Both the position numbers and the translations under genes were made by a program. The notes beneath the pieces were generated by a model, which was not told the DNA's origin, ran no database searches, and saw only the letters and a program-made list of their open reading frames with translations. From Scylla paramamosain (lineage: Eukaryota > Arthropoda > Malacostraca > Decapoda > Portunidae), in assembly GCF_035594125.1 (NCBI RefSeq), contig NC_087166.1, positions 18,399,766-18,463,765 of the forward strand: a stretch of 64,000 nucleotides of DNA, given 5' to 3'. Below, one piece after another: positions 31,350-45,960 of this stretch; the stretch's first letter is position 1, and every line of letters starts with the position of its first letter.

Positions 31350-31661
31350 TGTTATGTGGGGATTAAGTAGCTAAGAAAGGAAGTGAGCAGAATGAAGACT
31401 GGAGATGAGGGCTAACGGGGGATGAAAGGTGCGGATGTGGATGCCAGATGCGCAACAACTGTCTGGCCGCCCGCTTGAGTTTATTGTAAAAGACTTTCGC
31501 ATGTAGTCATCCCTCTTTCTCATTTGATTTTTCTTATTTCCCGTTGTTCTTTCGTAGTGAGTCCCACATATTGTTTAGTTGAGTAGTTCCCCTTGCCTAT
31601 AAAGTAATCAATATGCATCCATTCATTAAAGTTTAGTTATAGTTATTTTCGAAACATAACA
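31350..31661 (+). mobile_element. Candidate solo LTR (about 312 bp)
   Basis: Starts TGTTATG at 31350 and ends CATAACA at 31661, complementary ends as in gypsy-type LTRs. GCTT occurs at 31347-31350 and 31662-31665 and could be a 4-bp target duplication if the LTR starts one base later. Inside lies CTATAAAG near 31599, a possible TATA box. No internal region is attached, so it would be a solo LTR. Without a second copy this is tentative. Confidence 0.4.
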
Positions 31662-33579
<1,918 letters not shown>

Positions 33580-33789
33580 CTGTAATTTACACGTCCCTTT
33601 ATAAATGAAAATTTTCGGAACCTATACAAAAGCTTACAACAATTTTAGGAAACAACAAATTCAAAATCAACACACTTATTGGGCACATCATCATACTTAA
33701 ACAAGGGTTGAATATTCAGCACAAAACATCAAAGGCTACTATAGCACTGACAAAAATAATTAATATACAACTGAAAATAATAGGGCTTC

Positions 33790-36526
33790 CACTATACCCT
33801 TCAGCTCGAACTGCCTCGTCTTCTTTTTCCTCTTCCTACTCCTCCTAGACTAGTCTCTGGTACTACGCCAAGACCTATGGTCTTCACGGCTACTTTGGCG
33901 TGGAATTTTACTCCTGCAGAGTATTTTATTGGGATCTCTTTCTCAGCAGCCATAGTTGTGCCAACTCTGTCTGTGACTCTGGTCACTCCTCCGTCTCCGT
34001 CGTCTTCTCTGTCCTCTGCCTTCTCTACTTCTCCATTTACCCTCACCACTCCTCCTCTCTTCACTACATGCTTTGCTCCATCTGTATCTTCTCCTCATTG
34101 TACAAGCTTCAGAGTGACCATGCAACAATGACATGCCTGCTTCCTTGCACATAATGAGCCCACTAAGGGGCTTCATGGTGCAACATCACGGCAGGGCCAG
34201 GTAAAATACATCCCGGTCAAACAGAACTTTCAAGCGGGTCTACTACCTACACGGTCTACTGCCTACACTATTACTCTATTACCACTATCTACTACTATTA
34301 CCTACGCGGGTCTACTGCCTACACTATTACTCCCACTTGCTCGCTCATGGTCCCGTGGGGCCTCCGTGCCGCACCCATAAAATTGACAAAATAAAAATGC
34401 CACTTCCTTGGCAAAACTAAGAGGGCCGCTCTCAACTAAACAATATACTCCCTTCCGGGTGTGACACAACCAAGCCTGCGTCTCACTATCAGGCATAACA
34501 CTACTATTACTCTGCACTTCCCCCACCGGCCCCTTAATGACACAGCTATCCCCACAGCGAGCTGACGGCTGCTCCTTTCCAGGACTCAGCACACACATTC
34601 CCGCACACGGAGTCAAACAAACACGTGAACGTCATATAACAAACCCCGGCTCCGACATGAGCCCGGCCAATGTGCCACTGGGCCAGCCCCACTAGTCCCA
34701 GCAACTGCTCCCGTGTGCATTCACTTCTCATCAGACCCGATACCTTGTTGCTTCGAGGAAGCCGACATCCACTAACACTTACTACACATCTCGGGCCCAG
34801 CATCTAACAATTAACAACAATAATTCGGCCACAGGCAACCCCCAACAACACTGAAGGTGCCTCCTGAGAGGCAACCAACAAAGCACCACAAGCAGCCTCA
34901 CTCATTGCTGCCTCCCGACGCGAAGCCATAACGCTAACGTCTAATACATCATAATGATTAGCCCCGAAGGTAGGAATCGGGCGAGCAACATTACCAATGA
35001 CCCATACATCAGGAGAAACAACACTAGCCATAGCACAACGGAGGTCATCAGGTATCCCAGCCTGACCTACGCGGTTACGTCCAACAAATGGGACCACACC
35101 CGGCCCCCCCGGAACCGGGCCAAACGCCCCCGAGTCAACCTGACTCCAAAACGACCAAGCACCAGGCCGCTACGTGCTTCTAGCACCCGTGCCTCCTTAA
35201 CTGCGGATGGCACATCAAAATGGAGCGACAAACTTCCGTCCTCCCCTCTCCGCCGGCTATTCACAACATAGTTGCTCTCAACAAACTCTACCTGACCCTC
35301 AACTTCCTCGCCATCCACTCCTGCTTTGGCAAGTAGTAGGGCAACGCACACACGCACAAGGGACAGAACATTTCTTAACTACACTGACAGCTGTTGCAGC
35401 ACCGTGTCTGGTCCCGGCAGGGGAGCAGCCTGCTCCCCGCCTCCGGTTCACCCCGCAGGGGAGGAAACTCCTTCCTCCCTAGCAGAGTCAGAACCTCCCC
35501 GCCCGCGGCAGCAACTCCTGACACACCAGACACAACTAGCTGGATCCAGACTGAGTACCGGCGCCCACAGCCTCAACACCAGGTGACAACTCCGCCTGAA
35601 TGCTACCTCCCAGAGGCTCCACAGTGTGAGGCAAGCCATCAAACAAAAAACCCAAATCCTACACTCCAGGATCACCCTCGGCAACACTCTCCACAAAATC
35701 AGGTGCCTTCTGTGGTAGCTCTGCGCTTCTGCAGTCAGCCCCAGCACACTGACTCAAAGACGAGTCTGACTCTGACTCATCAAATCTCTTGCCAGCAGAG
35801 AGACAGGCCTTTGGGCACTCTGCCCCAACTGCAGCATCAATACTAACACTGCACTTCTTTTGCGGTGGCCCTGCCTTATTGCAGTCGACCCCTGAAGTCA
35901 CAGATCCCGCGGGCACCCGACGCCCGGGTGCTTGCCTCGCCTTAGGGCAAGTAGCAATTGAGTCAGCACTCTCAGAAGCCTCCACATCTGCGACGGGGTC
36001 CGCGGACGGGAGCTGCACCCAGTCTCTTCCACCTGCCAGGTCATTCCCGAGAAGAAAATCGACCCCGGGCACCGGCAGGTCCTCCGCTGGTACCACCCGC
36101 GCCTCCTCGATCATTAGCGGGCATGTCAGCCTAATCTTCGCTGTGGCGAAGCTCTTTCCGGCGCCAACTCCCTGGCATCACAGAGGCTGACCGGAGGCAA
36201 CTCGCCTCCCAGTCACATTCCTGCACAGCGACTGCTGTGCTGCTGTGTCTCTCAAAACAGTAACAAGATACGTAACCCCATCAATCTCAACGGTGACATT
36301 ACATAAGAATAGACAGTACCAGTCCAACTCAGACCTCACAGGGGACGGTGAGGTAACAACAGATGAGGGGGCGGCCACACCGGCCTTTCCACCCGCGAGT
36401 CACCCCTGGTACCAGCCCTGCCCTCCATGGTTTACTCTAAACGTGTGCACACACAAAACAAGGAAACAAACAACAGACAACAAACTGTCTTCCCCACGTC
36501 GCTATCCTAGCGAGGCCGCCAATTTA
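33790..36526 (-). mobile_element. Family D gypsy internal region, copy D3 (protease and region X)
   Basis: Read on the minus strand from the LTR: primer-binding-like TGGCGGCCTCG, leader, and gag start near 36429 (MEGRAGTRGDSR). Most of gag is then deleted. The retropepsin follows: VEIDGVTYLVTVLRDTAAQQ (about 36300-36240), where DTA replaces the expected DTGA, then LPVPGVDFLLGNDLAGG (about 36075-36030). Retropepsins with LLGNDLAGG occur in Gmr1-like gypsy elements. Next is a roughly 2.3-kb region, called X here, in shifting frames. It includes SRRRGEDGSLSLHFDVPSAV and KEARVLEARSGLVLGRFG near 35270-35150, and matches 57720-59990. No RT, RNase H or integrase was seen. Confidence 0.75.
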
Positions 36527-37020
36527 TGTTACGCCCATAATTCCCAACCCCTTCACCAAGCTGCCGCAGCTGGAATAGCTTGACTGAGCCACCTCCTTCG
36601 TGGACTCAGGGAAGGGCTCAAATATGGCTGTACAAGTTCCCTTGTGACTCTTGTACCCTTCCCACAACTGTCGTAGTAACTCCAGTTCACGCTAATTTGA
36701 GGTTGCCAGCCTGTTTTACCTACCCACAGACAAGAGAGATGCTCCATACAGCACTTAACATCCACAGCTGCAAAAGAATCGACAGCCATGTCGATTCTTA
36801 CAATAACACGCATATGATCGAGGTATAATACCCCGTTTCGCTTCCACCCACCGTGACAGTCCTCCCACTGCCCAATAGAGTGTTATGGCCTCAAGCCGAG
36901 TAGTATCGTTTCTACCTCCTGGGCGACAGGCTTTGTCAGGACCTGGGGAGGGAGTAAAGTTTACTACATAGCTGATAACTTAGGTCCTCTGCGGCTGAAC
37001 TGCCTCAGCCCGGAGTAACA
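36527..37020 (-). mobile_element. Family D LTR, copy D3 (494 bp)
   Basis: On the minus strand it starts TGTTACTCCGGGC (37020 downwards) and ends GGGCGTAACA (36527), with 6-bp complementary ends TGTTAC/GTAACA. After five bases comes TGGCGGCCTCGC, a plausible primer-binding site because it begins TGG; the tRNA is not identified. A perfect hairpin (AGAATCGACA, 4-base loop, TGTCGATTCT) lies at 36775-36798. This is the best-delimited LTR in the window. Its partner on the other side was not found. Confidence 0.68.
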
Positions 37021-37407
37021 TTTAAAACAAACGGGGTATTAACAAAAGACACAAGAAACTACGACAAAAGAGTGCCCACGAATACACAGGAGGGTCAGTC
37101 ACCGCTCAGTGTGTACAAAACTCGACTTGTATACTTGTATAGCCGAGGAGCCACAACTACACTTACTGGCAGACTACTACGGAGACTCCCGTTCTATATA
37201 AATAGGCCAGGGCGTACGGCCAATAATGACTTACTTATCTCCCTTAAGGCAAATAACCCAGCTATCCAGTATCTTGCCCTGGTGTCCGATAAATGCTAGA
37301 AAACGTCTTAGTACGTCTTCTCCTTCCAACTACTAGGAAGGGACGGGCCTGAAAAACTGTTTCATTCGCCTTCCCGCTCTGCCGCTAAAAGGGGAGAGGG
37401 GGGATGC

Positions 37408-37455
<48 letters not shown>

Positions 37456-37732
37456 CGCCCACACCCGCTCCTGCCACAGTCTCTGTTTGAATAAAACACT
37501 TTACTTTTATATTTTTCTTCTGATCAAACAAAGGGGACCAGATGAACACTAATTATTTATAAGACAAGGGCAAATCTTCTGCTGCAAACTGTGTGAGACT
37601 CAAACCTACTGAACAAAGGGAAATAAGGTGAATTAATCGGAAAAGGAGAGTGTCGGGACACGGAAATTCTTATGATAAGTTAATGGCAGCGAGCGGCCAC
37701 TCTGCATCATACATCTAGATTTCGTAACTTGA

Positions 37733-37738
<6 letters not shown>
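37021..37738. other. IR intron with TATA-like site and AC tract
   Basis: CTATATAAATAGG at about 37193-37205 is a good TATA-box match on the plus strand but no gene or LTR could be tied to it. An AC tract occupies 37410-37449. The open frame 37072-37299 is not recognisable. Confidence 0.4.
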
Positions 37739-37973
<235 letters not shown>

Positions 37974-37976
37974 GGG

Positions 37977-40368
37977 TAAGACTATAAACTGCATCCGCTG
38001 GCGAGGCTCTGACTGGGGACTCTCAGAGTTGTAGGGAAAGTGGAGCCTTTAATCGTCATTACTCCCAGGTCCACTCTATCCCGGAGTGGTGGCCCCTGTC
38101 TAGGGTCCCTGTTGCCTTGTAGGGTGTGCCTCTTTAGGCAAAGGCTAGGAGAAGGAAAACTCTGACTCCAGACCACCTGCTGCCTTGTAGGGTAAGCCTT
38201 TTGAAGCAAAGGCTATGGCTTAAAACCATGGCATGGAAGAGAACTGGAGACCTCACCATGCATAATTTCCAAGAAAAAAGCATGGATATGTCACAAAGAA
38301 GAATAACCACAACGGCGTTAATGGAACCCATGCTATTGAGAATGGTGTGGATGCCTCGCCCGGTCGAAACAGTCATGCGGTACAGGCGACAGTCGACCGT
38401 CATCAAGCTACAGTACCAAAGAAGCCGAAAAGAAGTAAAATGAGGATCGCCACTTTGAACATTAGAACAATGTATAAAACAGGAAAAAAGGAGAATGTGG
38501 AGAATGAGATGGGGAGGTTGAATGTGAATGTACTGGGTCTCAGTGAAGTGAGATGGCCAGGAAATGGATGTGTTGAGACACGGACAGGAGGAAGTTTTAT
38601 TTACTCTGGAGATCAGACAGCTGAGAGTGGGGTAGGGGTGATGCTAGATAATATGATGAAAAAATGCCTAATTGGATACTGGGCTGTATCAGACAAAGTT
38701 ACTGTAGTGCGCTTAAAAGGTGTCCCTTTCAACATCTGCATTATACAAGTATATGTACCCACATCTGAACATGACGAGGAGGAAGTTGACTAATTCTATT
38801 CCGAAGTAAATCAAGCAAGAGAACAATGCAAAGAACATAAGGTTATAGTAATGATGGGTGACCTTAATGCTCAAGTTGGACTAGGAAGAACGGGGAGCAT
38901 TGTAGGTCCACATGGATTGGGACAAAGAAATGAGAGAGGTGATAGGTTTGTGGACTGGTGTTTAGAGAATGAACAAGTAATAGCAAACACGTGGTTCAGG
39001 CATCATCCAAGATATCTCTGGACATGGAAAAGTCCTGGTGACAGAGTTAGAAACCAGATAGATTATATAACAATAAACGAGAGATTTAGAAATTCAGTCC
39101 AGCAAGTTAAGACGTACCCAACAGCTGATTGAAATAGTGACCACGTACCAGTGGTGGCTACTGTACAGGTAAAGGCTAAGAAGATAAGGGTTAATGAAAG
39201 GAAACCAAGACGACACCTGCAACTGTTAAAAACGGAGGGAATAAAGAATCAGTATGCATTAAAAGTACGAAACAAGTATGAACAGCAGAAAGATGAATGC
39301 ACAGACGGTAGAACAAAAATGGAATGATTTAGAAAAAGCTATCAAAGAAGAAAACAATTTAATCCCAGAGAGAGAGAGAACAGAGACAGAGGAAATTTTG
39401 CACATGATGGATGAAAGAAGACAGCTTAAAGGACGAAATGAGGAACAGTATAATGTACTAAACAGACAAATTCATCGAAAATGTATTGAGGCAAAAGGAA
39501 ATATCGATGAATGACAACTGTGAAGAGATAGAAGAACTGGGTAAAAGGGACCAACAGCTGATGTATGAAAAAGTGAAGGAGATAACATACAAAAAGAAAA
39601 CAACAACTAGAGCTGGAATAAAAAAGAGGGATGGAACAGTAGTGATGGAAGCAGATGCAATTTTGGACAGGTGGGCAGAGTATATTGGTGAATTATTCAA
39701 TGACGATATGGCAGAAACCCTTGATGTGAACAACAATGGGGAGGGTCCACCGATAATGAAGGCAGAAGTGCGGGAAGCTTTAAAGAAAATGAAAAAAAAA
39801 GGGAAGGCAACAGGAGACGATGGGATAGCGAGGGAGATGTTGGAAGCATTGGATGAATATGGCGTAGAGATTGCTAGGCAAATATATGAGAATGGGGAGA
39901 GAGTAGCACAGATGTATAAATCAACTTTTATTACTTTGCCCAAGGTACCAGGAACTCTTGAGTGCAATAAACATCGCACAATTAGTATCATGAGTCAGGT
40001 AACAAAAATAATTTTACGAGTGGATCTAGATAGAATGAGGAAAAAATACTCCCTGAGATTGGAAATGAACAGTGTGGTTTCATCAAGGAGAAAGGTACGA
40101 GGAATGCGATCTTCATTCTGAGGATGTTGATGGAAAGATTAATAGAAGTGAAAAAAGATCTCTATGTTTGTTTTGTAGATTATGAGAAAGCGTTCGACCG
40201 TGTTAAACATGTAGACCTTATGAAAATGTTGGAAGGGTTAGAAATAGATGGTAAGGATCTTCGACTAATACATAACTTACATTGGAACGAAGAAGCAACA
40301 GTGCGAGTAGGAGATAAAGAGTAGATGACGCAGAGCATAAAGAGAGGCATGAGACAAGGATGTGTGAT
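37977..40368 (+). mobile_element. Family F RTE-like retrotransposon, 5' part (split by family A)
   Basis: The 5' region holds two similar units (GCCTTGTAGGGTGTGCCTC at 38111; GCCTTGTAGGGTAAGCC at 38182). An APE-type endonuclease frame 38347-39170 has only two in-frame stops (38791, 39130). It shows MRIATLNIRTMYKTGKKENV, LGLSEVRWPGNG, MMGDLNAQVG and NSDHVPVVATV. After two frameshifts the RT begins: EALKKMKKKGKATGDDGIAR, FITLPKVPGTLECNKHRTIS, VCFVDYEKAFDRVKHVDLMK (near 40170). It breaks off at MRQGCV at 40365 where family A is inserted. An N-terminal endonuclease, a GxxRQGC-type RT and a short AT-rich tail fit the RTE clade. Confidence 0.85.
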
Positions 40369-43300
40369 TTTTTTTTCTATTATGTAGGAAGGACACTGGC
40401 CAAGAGCAACAAAAATCTAATAAAAAAAAAAAAAGCCCACTGAAATGCCAGTCCCATAAAAGGTTCAAAGCAGTAGACAAAAATTGATGAATAATTGTCT
40501 TGAAACCTCCCTCTTGAAGAAATTCAAGTCATGCTTCTGTAAATACAGAAGCAGGCAGGGAGTTCCAGAGTTTACCAGAGAAAGGGATGAATGATTGAGA
40601 ATACTGGTTAATTCTTGCATTAGAGAGGTGGACAGAATAGGGGTGAGAGAAAAAAGAAAGTCTTGTGAAGCGAGGCCGCGGGAGGAGGGGAGGCATGCAG
40701 TTAGCAAGATCAAAAGAGCCGTTAGCATGAAAATAGCGGTAGAAGACAGCTAGAGATGCAACATTGCGGCGGTAAGAGAGAGGCTGAAGACAGTCAGTTA
40801 GAGAGGAGTTGATGAGACGAAAAGTTTTTATTCCACCTTGTCTAGAAGAGCAGTATGAGTGGAATCCCCCCCCCCCAGAGACATGTGAAGCATACTCCAT
40901 ACATGGACGGATAAGGCCCTTGTACAGAGTTAGTAGCGGGGGGGGGGTGAGAAAAACTGGCGGAGACGTCTCAAAACTGGCGGAGACGTCTCAGAACGCC
41001 TAACTTCATAGAAGCTGTTTTAGCTAGAGATGAAATCTGAAGTTTCCAGTTCAGATTATAAGTAAAGGACTGACCAAGGATGTTCAGTATAAAAAAGGGG
41101 GGCAGCTGAGTGTCATTGAAGAAGAGGAGATATTTGTCTGGAAGGTTGTGTCGAGTTGATAGATGGAGGAATTGAGTTTTTGAGGCATTGAACAATACCA
41201 AGTTTGCTCTGTCCCAACCAGATATTTTAGAAAGATCAAAAGTCAAGCGTTCTGTGGCTTCCCTGCGTGAAATGTTTATCTCCTGAAGGATTGGACGTCT
41301 ATGAAAAGACGTGGAAAAGTGCAGGGTGGTATCATCAGCGTAGGAGTGGATAGGACAAGAAGTTTGGTTTTGATCATTAATGAATAATAAGAAGAGAGTG
41401 GGTGACAGGACAGAACCCTGAGGAACACCACTGTTAATAGATTTAGGAGAAGGATAGTGACCGTCTACCACGGCAGCAATAGAACGGTCAGAAAGGAAAC
41501 TTGAGATAAAGTTACAGAGAGAAGGAGAGAAGCCATAGGAGAGTAGTTTGGAAATCAAAGCTTTGTGCCAGACTCTATGAAAAGTTTTTGATATGTCCAA
41601 GGCAAGAACAAAAGTTTCACCAAAATCACTAAAAGAGGATGACCAAGACTCAGTAAGGAAAGTCAGAAGATCACCAGTATGGGTTCCTTGACGGAACCCA
41701 TACTGGCGATCAGGTAGAAGGTTGTGAAGTGATAAATGTTTAAGAATCTTCCTGTTGAGGATAGATTCAAAACCTTTAGATAGGCAGGAAATTAAAGCAA
41801 TAGGACGGTAGTTTGAGGGATTAGAACGGTAACCCTTTTCAGGAACAGGTTGAATGTAGGCAAACTTCCAGCAAGAAGGAAAGGTAGATGTTGACAGACA
41901 GAGCTGAAAGAGTTTGACTAGGCAAGGTGCAAGCACGGAGGCACAGTTTCGGAGAACAATAGGAGGGACCCCATCAGGTCCATAAGCCTTCCGAGGGTTT
42001 AGGTCAGCAAGGGCATAGAAAACACCATTGCGAAGAATTTTGATAGGTGGCATGAAGTAGTCAGAGGTTGGAGGAGAGGGAGGAACAAGCCCAGAATCAG
42101 AGCCCAGAGAAGAGAAGAGAGAGCCCAGAGAAGCCCAGAGTTTTTAGGAAAGGTTTGAGCGAAGAGTTCAGCTTTAGAAATAGATGTGATAGCAGTGGTG
42201 CCATCTGGTTGAAATAAAGGAGGGAAAAAAGAAGAAGCAAATTTATTAGAGATATTTTTGGCTAGATGTCAAAAGTCACAAGGTGAGCTAGATCTTGAAA
42301 GGTTTTGACATTTTCTGTTAATGAAGGAGTTTTTGCTAGTTGGAGAACAGACTTGGCATGGTTCCGGGCAAAAATATAAAGTGCATGAGATTCTGGTGAT
42401 GGAAGGCTTAAGTATCTTTTGTGGGCCACCTCTCTATCATGTATAGCACGAGAACAAGCTGTGTTAAACCAAGGTTTAGAAGGTTTAGGGCGAGAAAAAG
42501 AGTGAGGAATGTACGCCTCCATGCCAGACACTATCACCTCTGTTATGCGCTCAGCACACAAAGACGGGTCTCTGACACGGAAGCAGTAATCATTCCAAGG
42601 AAAATCAGCAAAATACCTCCTCAGGTCCCCCCAACTAGCAGAAGCAAAACGACAAAGGCGCCTTCGCTTAGGGGATCCTGAGGAGGGATTAGAGCGATAG
42701 GACATGATAGAGATATGAGATTGTGATCAGAGGAGCCCAACGGAGAAGAAAGGGTGACAGCATAAGCAGAAGAATTAGAGGTCAGGAAAAGGTCAAGAAT
42801 GTTGGGCGTATCTCCAAGATGGTCAGGAATACGAGTAGGGTGTTGCACTAATTGCTCTAGGTCGTGGAGGATAGCAAAGTTGAAGGCTAGTTCACCAGGA
42901 TGATCAGTGTAGAGAGAGGAAAGCCAAAGCTGGTGGTGAACATTGAAGTCTCCAAGAATGGAGATCTCTGCAAAAGGGAAGAGGGTCAAAATGTGCTCCA
43001 CTTTGGAAGTTAAGTAGTCAAAGAATTTCTTGTAGTCAGAGGAGTTAGGTGAAAGGTATACAGCACAGATAAATTTAGTTTGAGAGTGACTCTGTAGTCG
43101 TAGCCAGATGGTGGAAAACTCGGAAGATTCAAGAGCGTGGGCACGAGAGCAGGTTAAGTCATTGCGCACATAAACGCAGCATCCAGCTTTGGATCGAAAA
43201 TGAGGATAGAGAAAGTAGGAGGGAACAGAAAAGGGGCTACCGTCAGTTGCCTCAGACACCTGAGTTTCAGTGAGGAAAAGAAGATGAAGTTTAGAAAAGG

Positions 43301-43718
43301 AGAGGTGGTGTTCTACAGATTGAAAATTAGATCTTAGACCGCGAATGCTGCAGAAATTAATGAAGAAAAAGTTGAGGGGGGCGTCAAGACACTTAGGGTC
43401 GTCGACAGAAAGGCAGTCCGACTTGGGGACAATTTTGGTCCCCTCCCCGAAGGGGGACTCCGAGGCTGGTGTAGGAGTCGCCATGATGATTTTAAAATTT
43501 TTGAGTGAAGGGTGTGTGTGTTATTAGGTGCTTGTAGTTTTGTGTGGAGTAAGAGAGTTGTCTTTAGAGGGTCCCCTTGTGTTGTGAGACACAAGGGGAA
43601 ACGTTCAATGAGGTCACAGCTGGGTTTAATGATGAGTTCACGGCACCACCTGAACAATGCTTTAGACCTCACTGGGAGTAATTATCGTTTCGGCAGGTAT
43701 CTACTGCCTCCTCCTCTA
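40369..43718 (-). mobile_element. Family A retrotransposon, copy 6 (full length, about 3.35 kb)
   Basis: The best family reference in the window. On the minus strand the 5' end (GGAGGAGGCAGTAGATACC) is at 43718, with ATG at 43484. The endonuclease frame runs to 42621 ([29 protein letters not shown]). One frameshift leads to 42705-42262 (linker), then an RT frame 42053-40971. That frame includes VPPIVLRNCASVLAPCLVK, SNYRPIALISCLSKGFE, VWHKALISKLL, SGVPQGSVLSPTLFLLF and SYADDTTLHF. The C-terminal frame is 40900-40529 ([28 protein letters not shown]). The 3' UTR ends in A-rich sequence (T-rich on plus) at 40369. GAT occurs on both sides (40366-40368 and 43719-43721), perhaps a short target duplication. 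Few lesions, so a fairly recent copy. Confidence 0.92.
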
Positions 43719-44600
43719 GATGTCCCCTGATCTCTTCAACTACTACAGTGAAATTATAATGAGGGATGTAAGAGATAAGGAAGGAGTAAAAGTGGGAGCC
43801 ACCAACATCAACAACATAAGATATGCAGACGATACGGTGCTGCTGGCGGAATCCCAAGTCTAACTGCAAGACCTGGTTAACACACTAAATAGATCAAGCA
43901 GACAGAAAGGCCTAACAATTAACAAAAAATAAAACGGAAGTGATGGTAGCATCGAAAGAGGAGCAGCCGCCACAAATAAATATATTACTTGATGCAGAAC
44001 CCCTCAAACAGACAACTTTAATTATTTGGGAAGCACGATCACATGTGATGGGAAATGTGAGATGGACATAAAGAAGAGAATAGTACTTGCAAAAAATGCA
44101 TTTGGCAAGATTAAAAACTTGGCGACGAATGTTAAAGTATCAATGGGTACAAGAAGAAGGTGAAATGTCTTATATGGTCGGTTTTGTTGTACGGCTGTGA
44201 GTCCTGGACAATGAGAAAGGCAGATGAACAAAGACTTCAAGCAGTTGAGATGTGGTTCTGGAGGAGGATCCTTAAGATATCTTGGACAGAAAGAAGAACA
44301 AATGAAGAAGTGTTGCAAGGGATGGGTGTTGGAAGAGAGTTGATGAGTACGGTTAGGAGTAGACAGATGCGCTTCCTGGGCCATGTTATGAGAAGAGAGG
44401 GACTGGAACATTTATCTCTAACTGGTAAAATAGAAGGCAAGAGACCACAAGGAAGACCAAGACAGAAGTACATGGATGGACTGGTGCGAGTGACTGGAGG
44501 AGGAATGTCTGCAGCTCAGTTGATACAAGCAACTAGAGACAGGGAACAGTGGCAAACCATGGTTGCTGACGTTCTACGGGATATGGCACGTCAATAATAA
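43719..44600 (+). mobile_element. Family F RTE-like retrotransposon, 3' part
   Basis: Resumes exactly in phase after the family A insertion: RQGCV joins to MSPDLFNYYSEIIMRDV. The catalytic box is NIRYADDTVLLAESQ (about 43815-43860), then FNYLGSTITCDGKCEMDIKK. A 145-codon C-terminal frame 44160-44597 follows (VLLYGCESWTMRKADEQRLQ; RQMRFLGHVMRREGLEHLSL; GKRPQGRPRQKYMDGL) with its natural stop. The tail TAATAAATAATAAT then merges into an AT array. The ILLYGCESWT...RRILKISW and GHVMRR motifs are standard for the C-terminus of these elements. Confidence 0.88.
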
Positions 44601-45012
<412 letters not shown>

Positions 45013-45678
45013 ATAAATTTAGTATGAGAGTGACTCTGTAGTCGTAGCCAGATGGTGGAAAACTCAGAAGATTCAAGAGCGTGGGCACGAGAGCAGGTTA
45101 AGTCATTGCGCACATAAACGCAGCATCCAGCTTTGGATCGAAAATGAGGATAGAGAAAGTGCGATGGAACAGAAAAGGGGCTAGTGTCAGTTGCCTCAGA
45201 CACCTGAGTTCCAGTGAGGAAAAGAAGATGAGGTTTAGAAGAGAAGAGGTGGTGTTCTACAGATTGATAATTAGATCTTAGACCGTGAATGTTGCAGAAG
45301 TTAATGAAGAAAAAGTTGACGGGGCTGTCAAGACACTTAGGGTCGTCGACAGAAAGGCAGTCCGACTTGGGGACATTTATGGTCCCCTTCCCAGATGGGG
45401 ACTCCGAGGCTGGTATAGGAGTTGCCATGATAATTTTAAAATTTTTGAGTGAAGGGTGTGTGTGTTATTAGGTGCTTGTAGTTTTGTGTAGAGGAAGAGA
45501 GTTGTCTTTAGTGGGCAGGCTGTGACTGCCCCCATTGTGTTGTGAGACACAAAGGGAAACGTTCAGTGAGGTCACAGCTGGGTTTAATGATAAGTTCACA
45601 GCACCCTCTGAACAGTACTTTAGACCTCACTGGGAGTAATTATCGTTTCGGCAGGTGTCTACTGCCTCCTCCTAGTTT
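45013..45678 (-). mobile_element. Family A retrotransposon, copy 8 (5' end only, 3'-truncated)
   Basis: On the minus strand it runs from the complete 5' end (45678) through the 5' UTR, ATG at 45428, and an uninterrupted endonuclease start ([40 protein letters not shown]). It breaks off after QSHSHTKFI near 45013. Loss of the 3' rather than the 5' end is not what simple 5' truncation produces, so a later deletion or template switch is likely. Confidence 0.85.
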
Positions 45679-45679
45679 G

Positions 45680-45960
45680 CTTTCCGTATCATACAGACAT
45701 CAAAAAAGTATTCACAGAGAGGATTAGTGCATTGATTCATGCAAACCAGCCGAAGGACAATGTAGGATTTCAGAACTGTTATTCAATAGGTAGCCAACGC
45801 CACCACTAATCAAACAGTGAAAAACTATGCTGGAAAATACTCTTAGATTTGCCGATGACATTTTAATGATATTTCCTAAGTAGCTACAATATATCAAGAG
45901 CCTTAAAAATAAAATGTACAAGTGCCCAAGACCGATGGAAAGAACATTGTCTGACATCAT
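45680..45960 (+). mobile_element. Non-LTR RT fragment (RTE-like, internally deleted)
   Basis: Starts at the border of family A copy 8 with KKVFTERISALIHANQPKDN and VGFQNCYS, the fingers/palm entry (NQP..QAGFR in RTE-like RTs). It then jumps to LRFADDILMIF at about 45846-45880, the catalytic box. The region between is deleted. Homology fades after 45930. Confidence 0.55.

Noticed and set aside
35659..36114. Envelope-like gene in gypsy region X
   Set aside because: No signal peptide, transmembrane segment or furin-like site could be identified consistently in both copies.
34800..36120. Many long plus-strand open frames in GC-rich sequence as host genes
   Set aside because: They are opposite-strand shadows of the minus-strand gypsy region X, which aligns with 57720-59990.
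37193..37205. TATA box of a host gene
   Set aside because: No initiator, exon or recognisable coding sequence lies downstream; it is kept only as a note.
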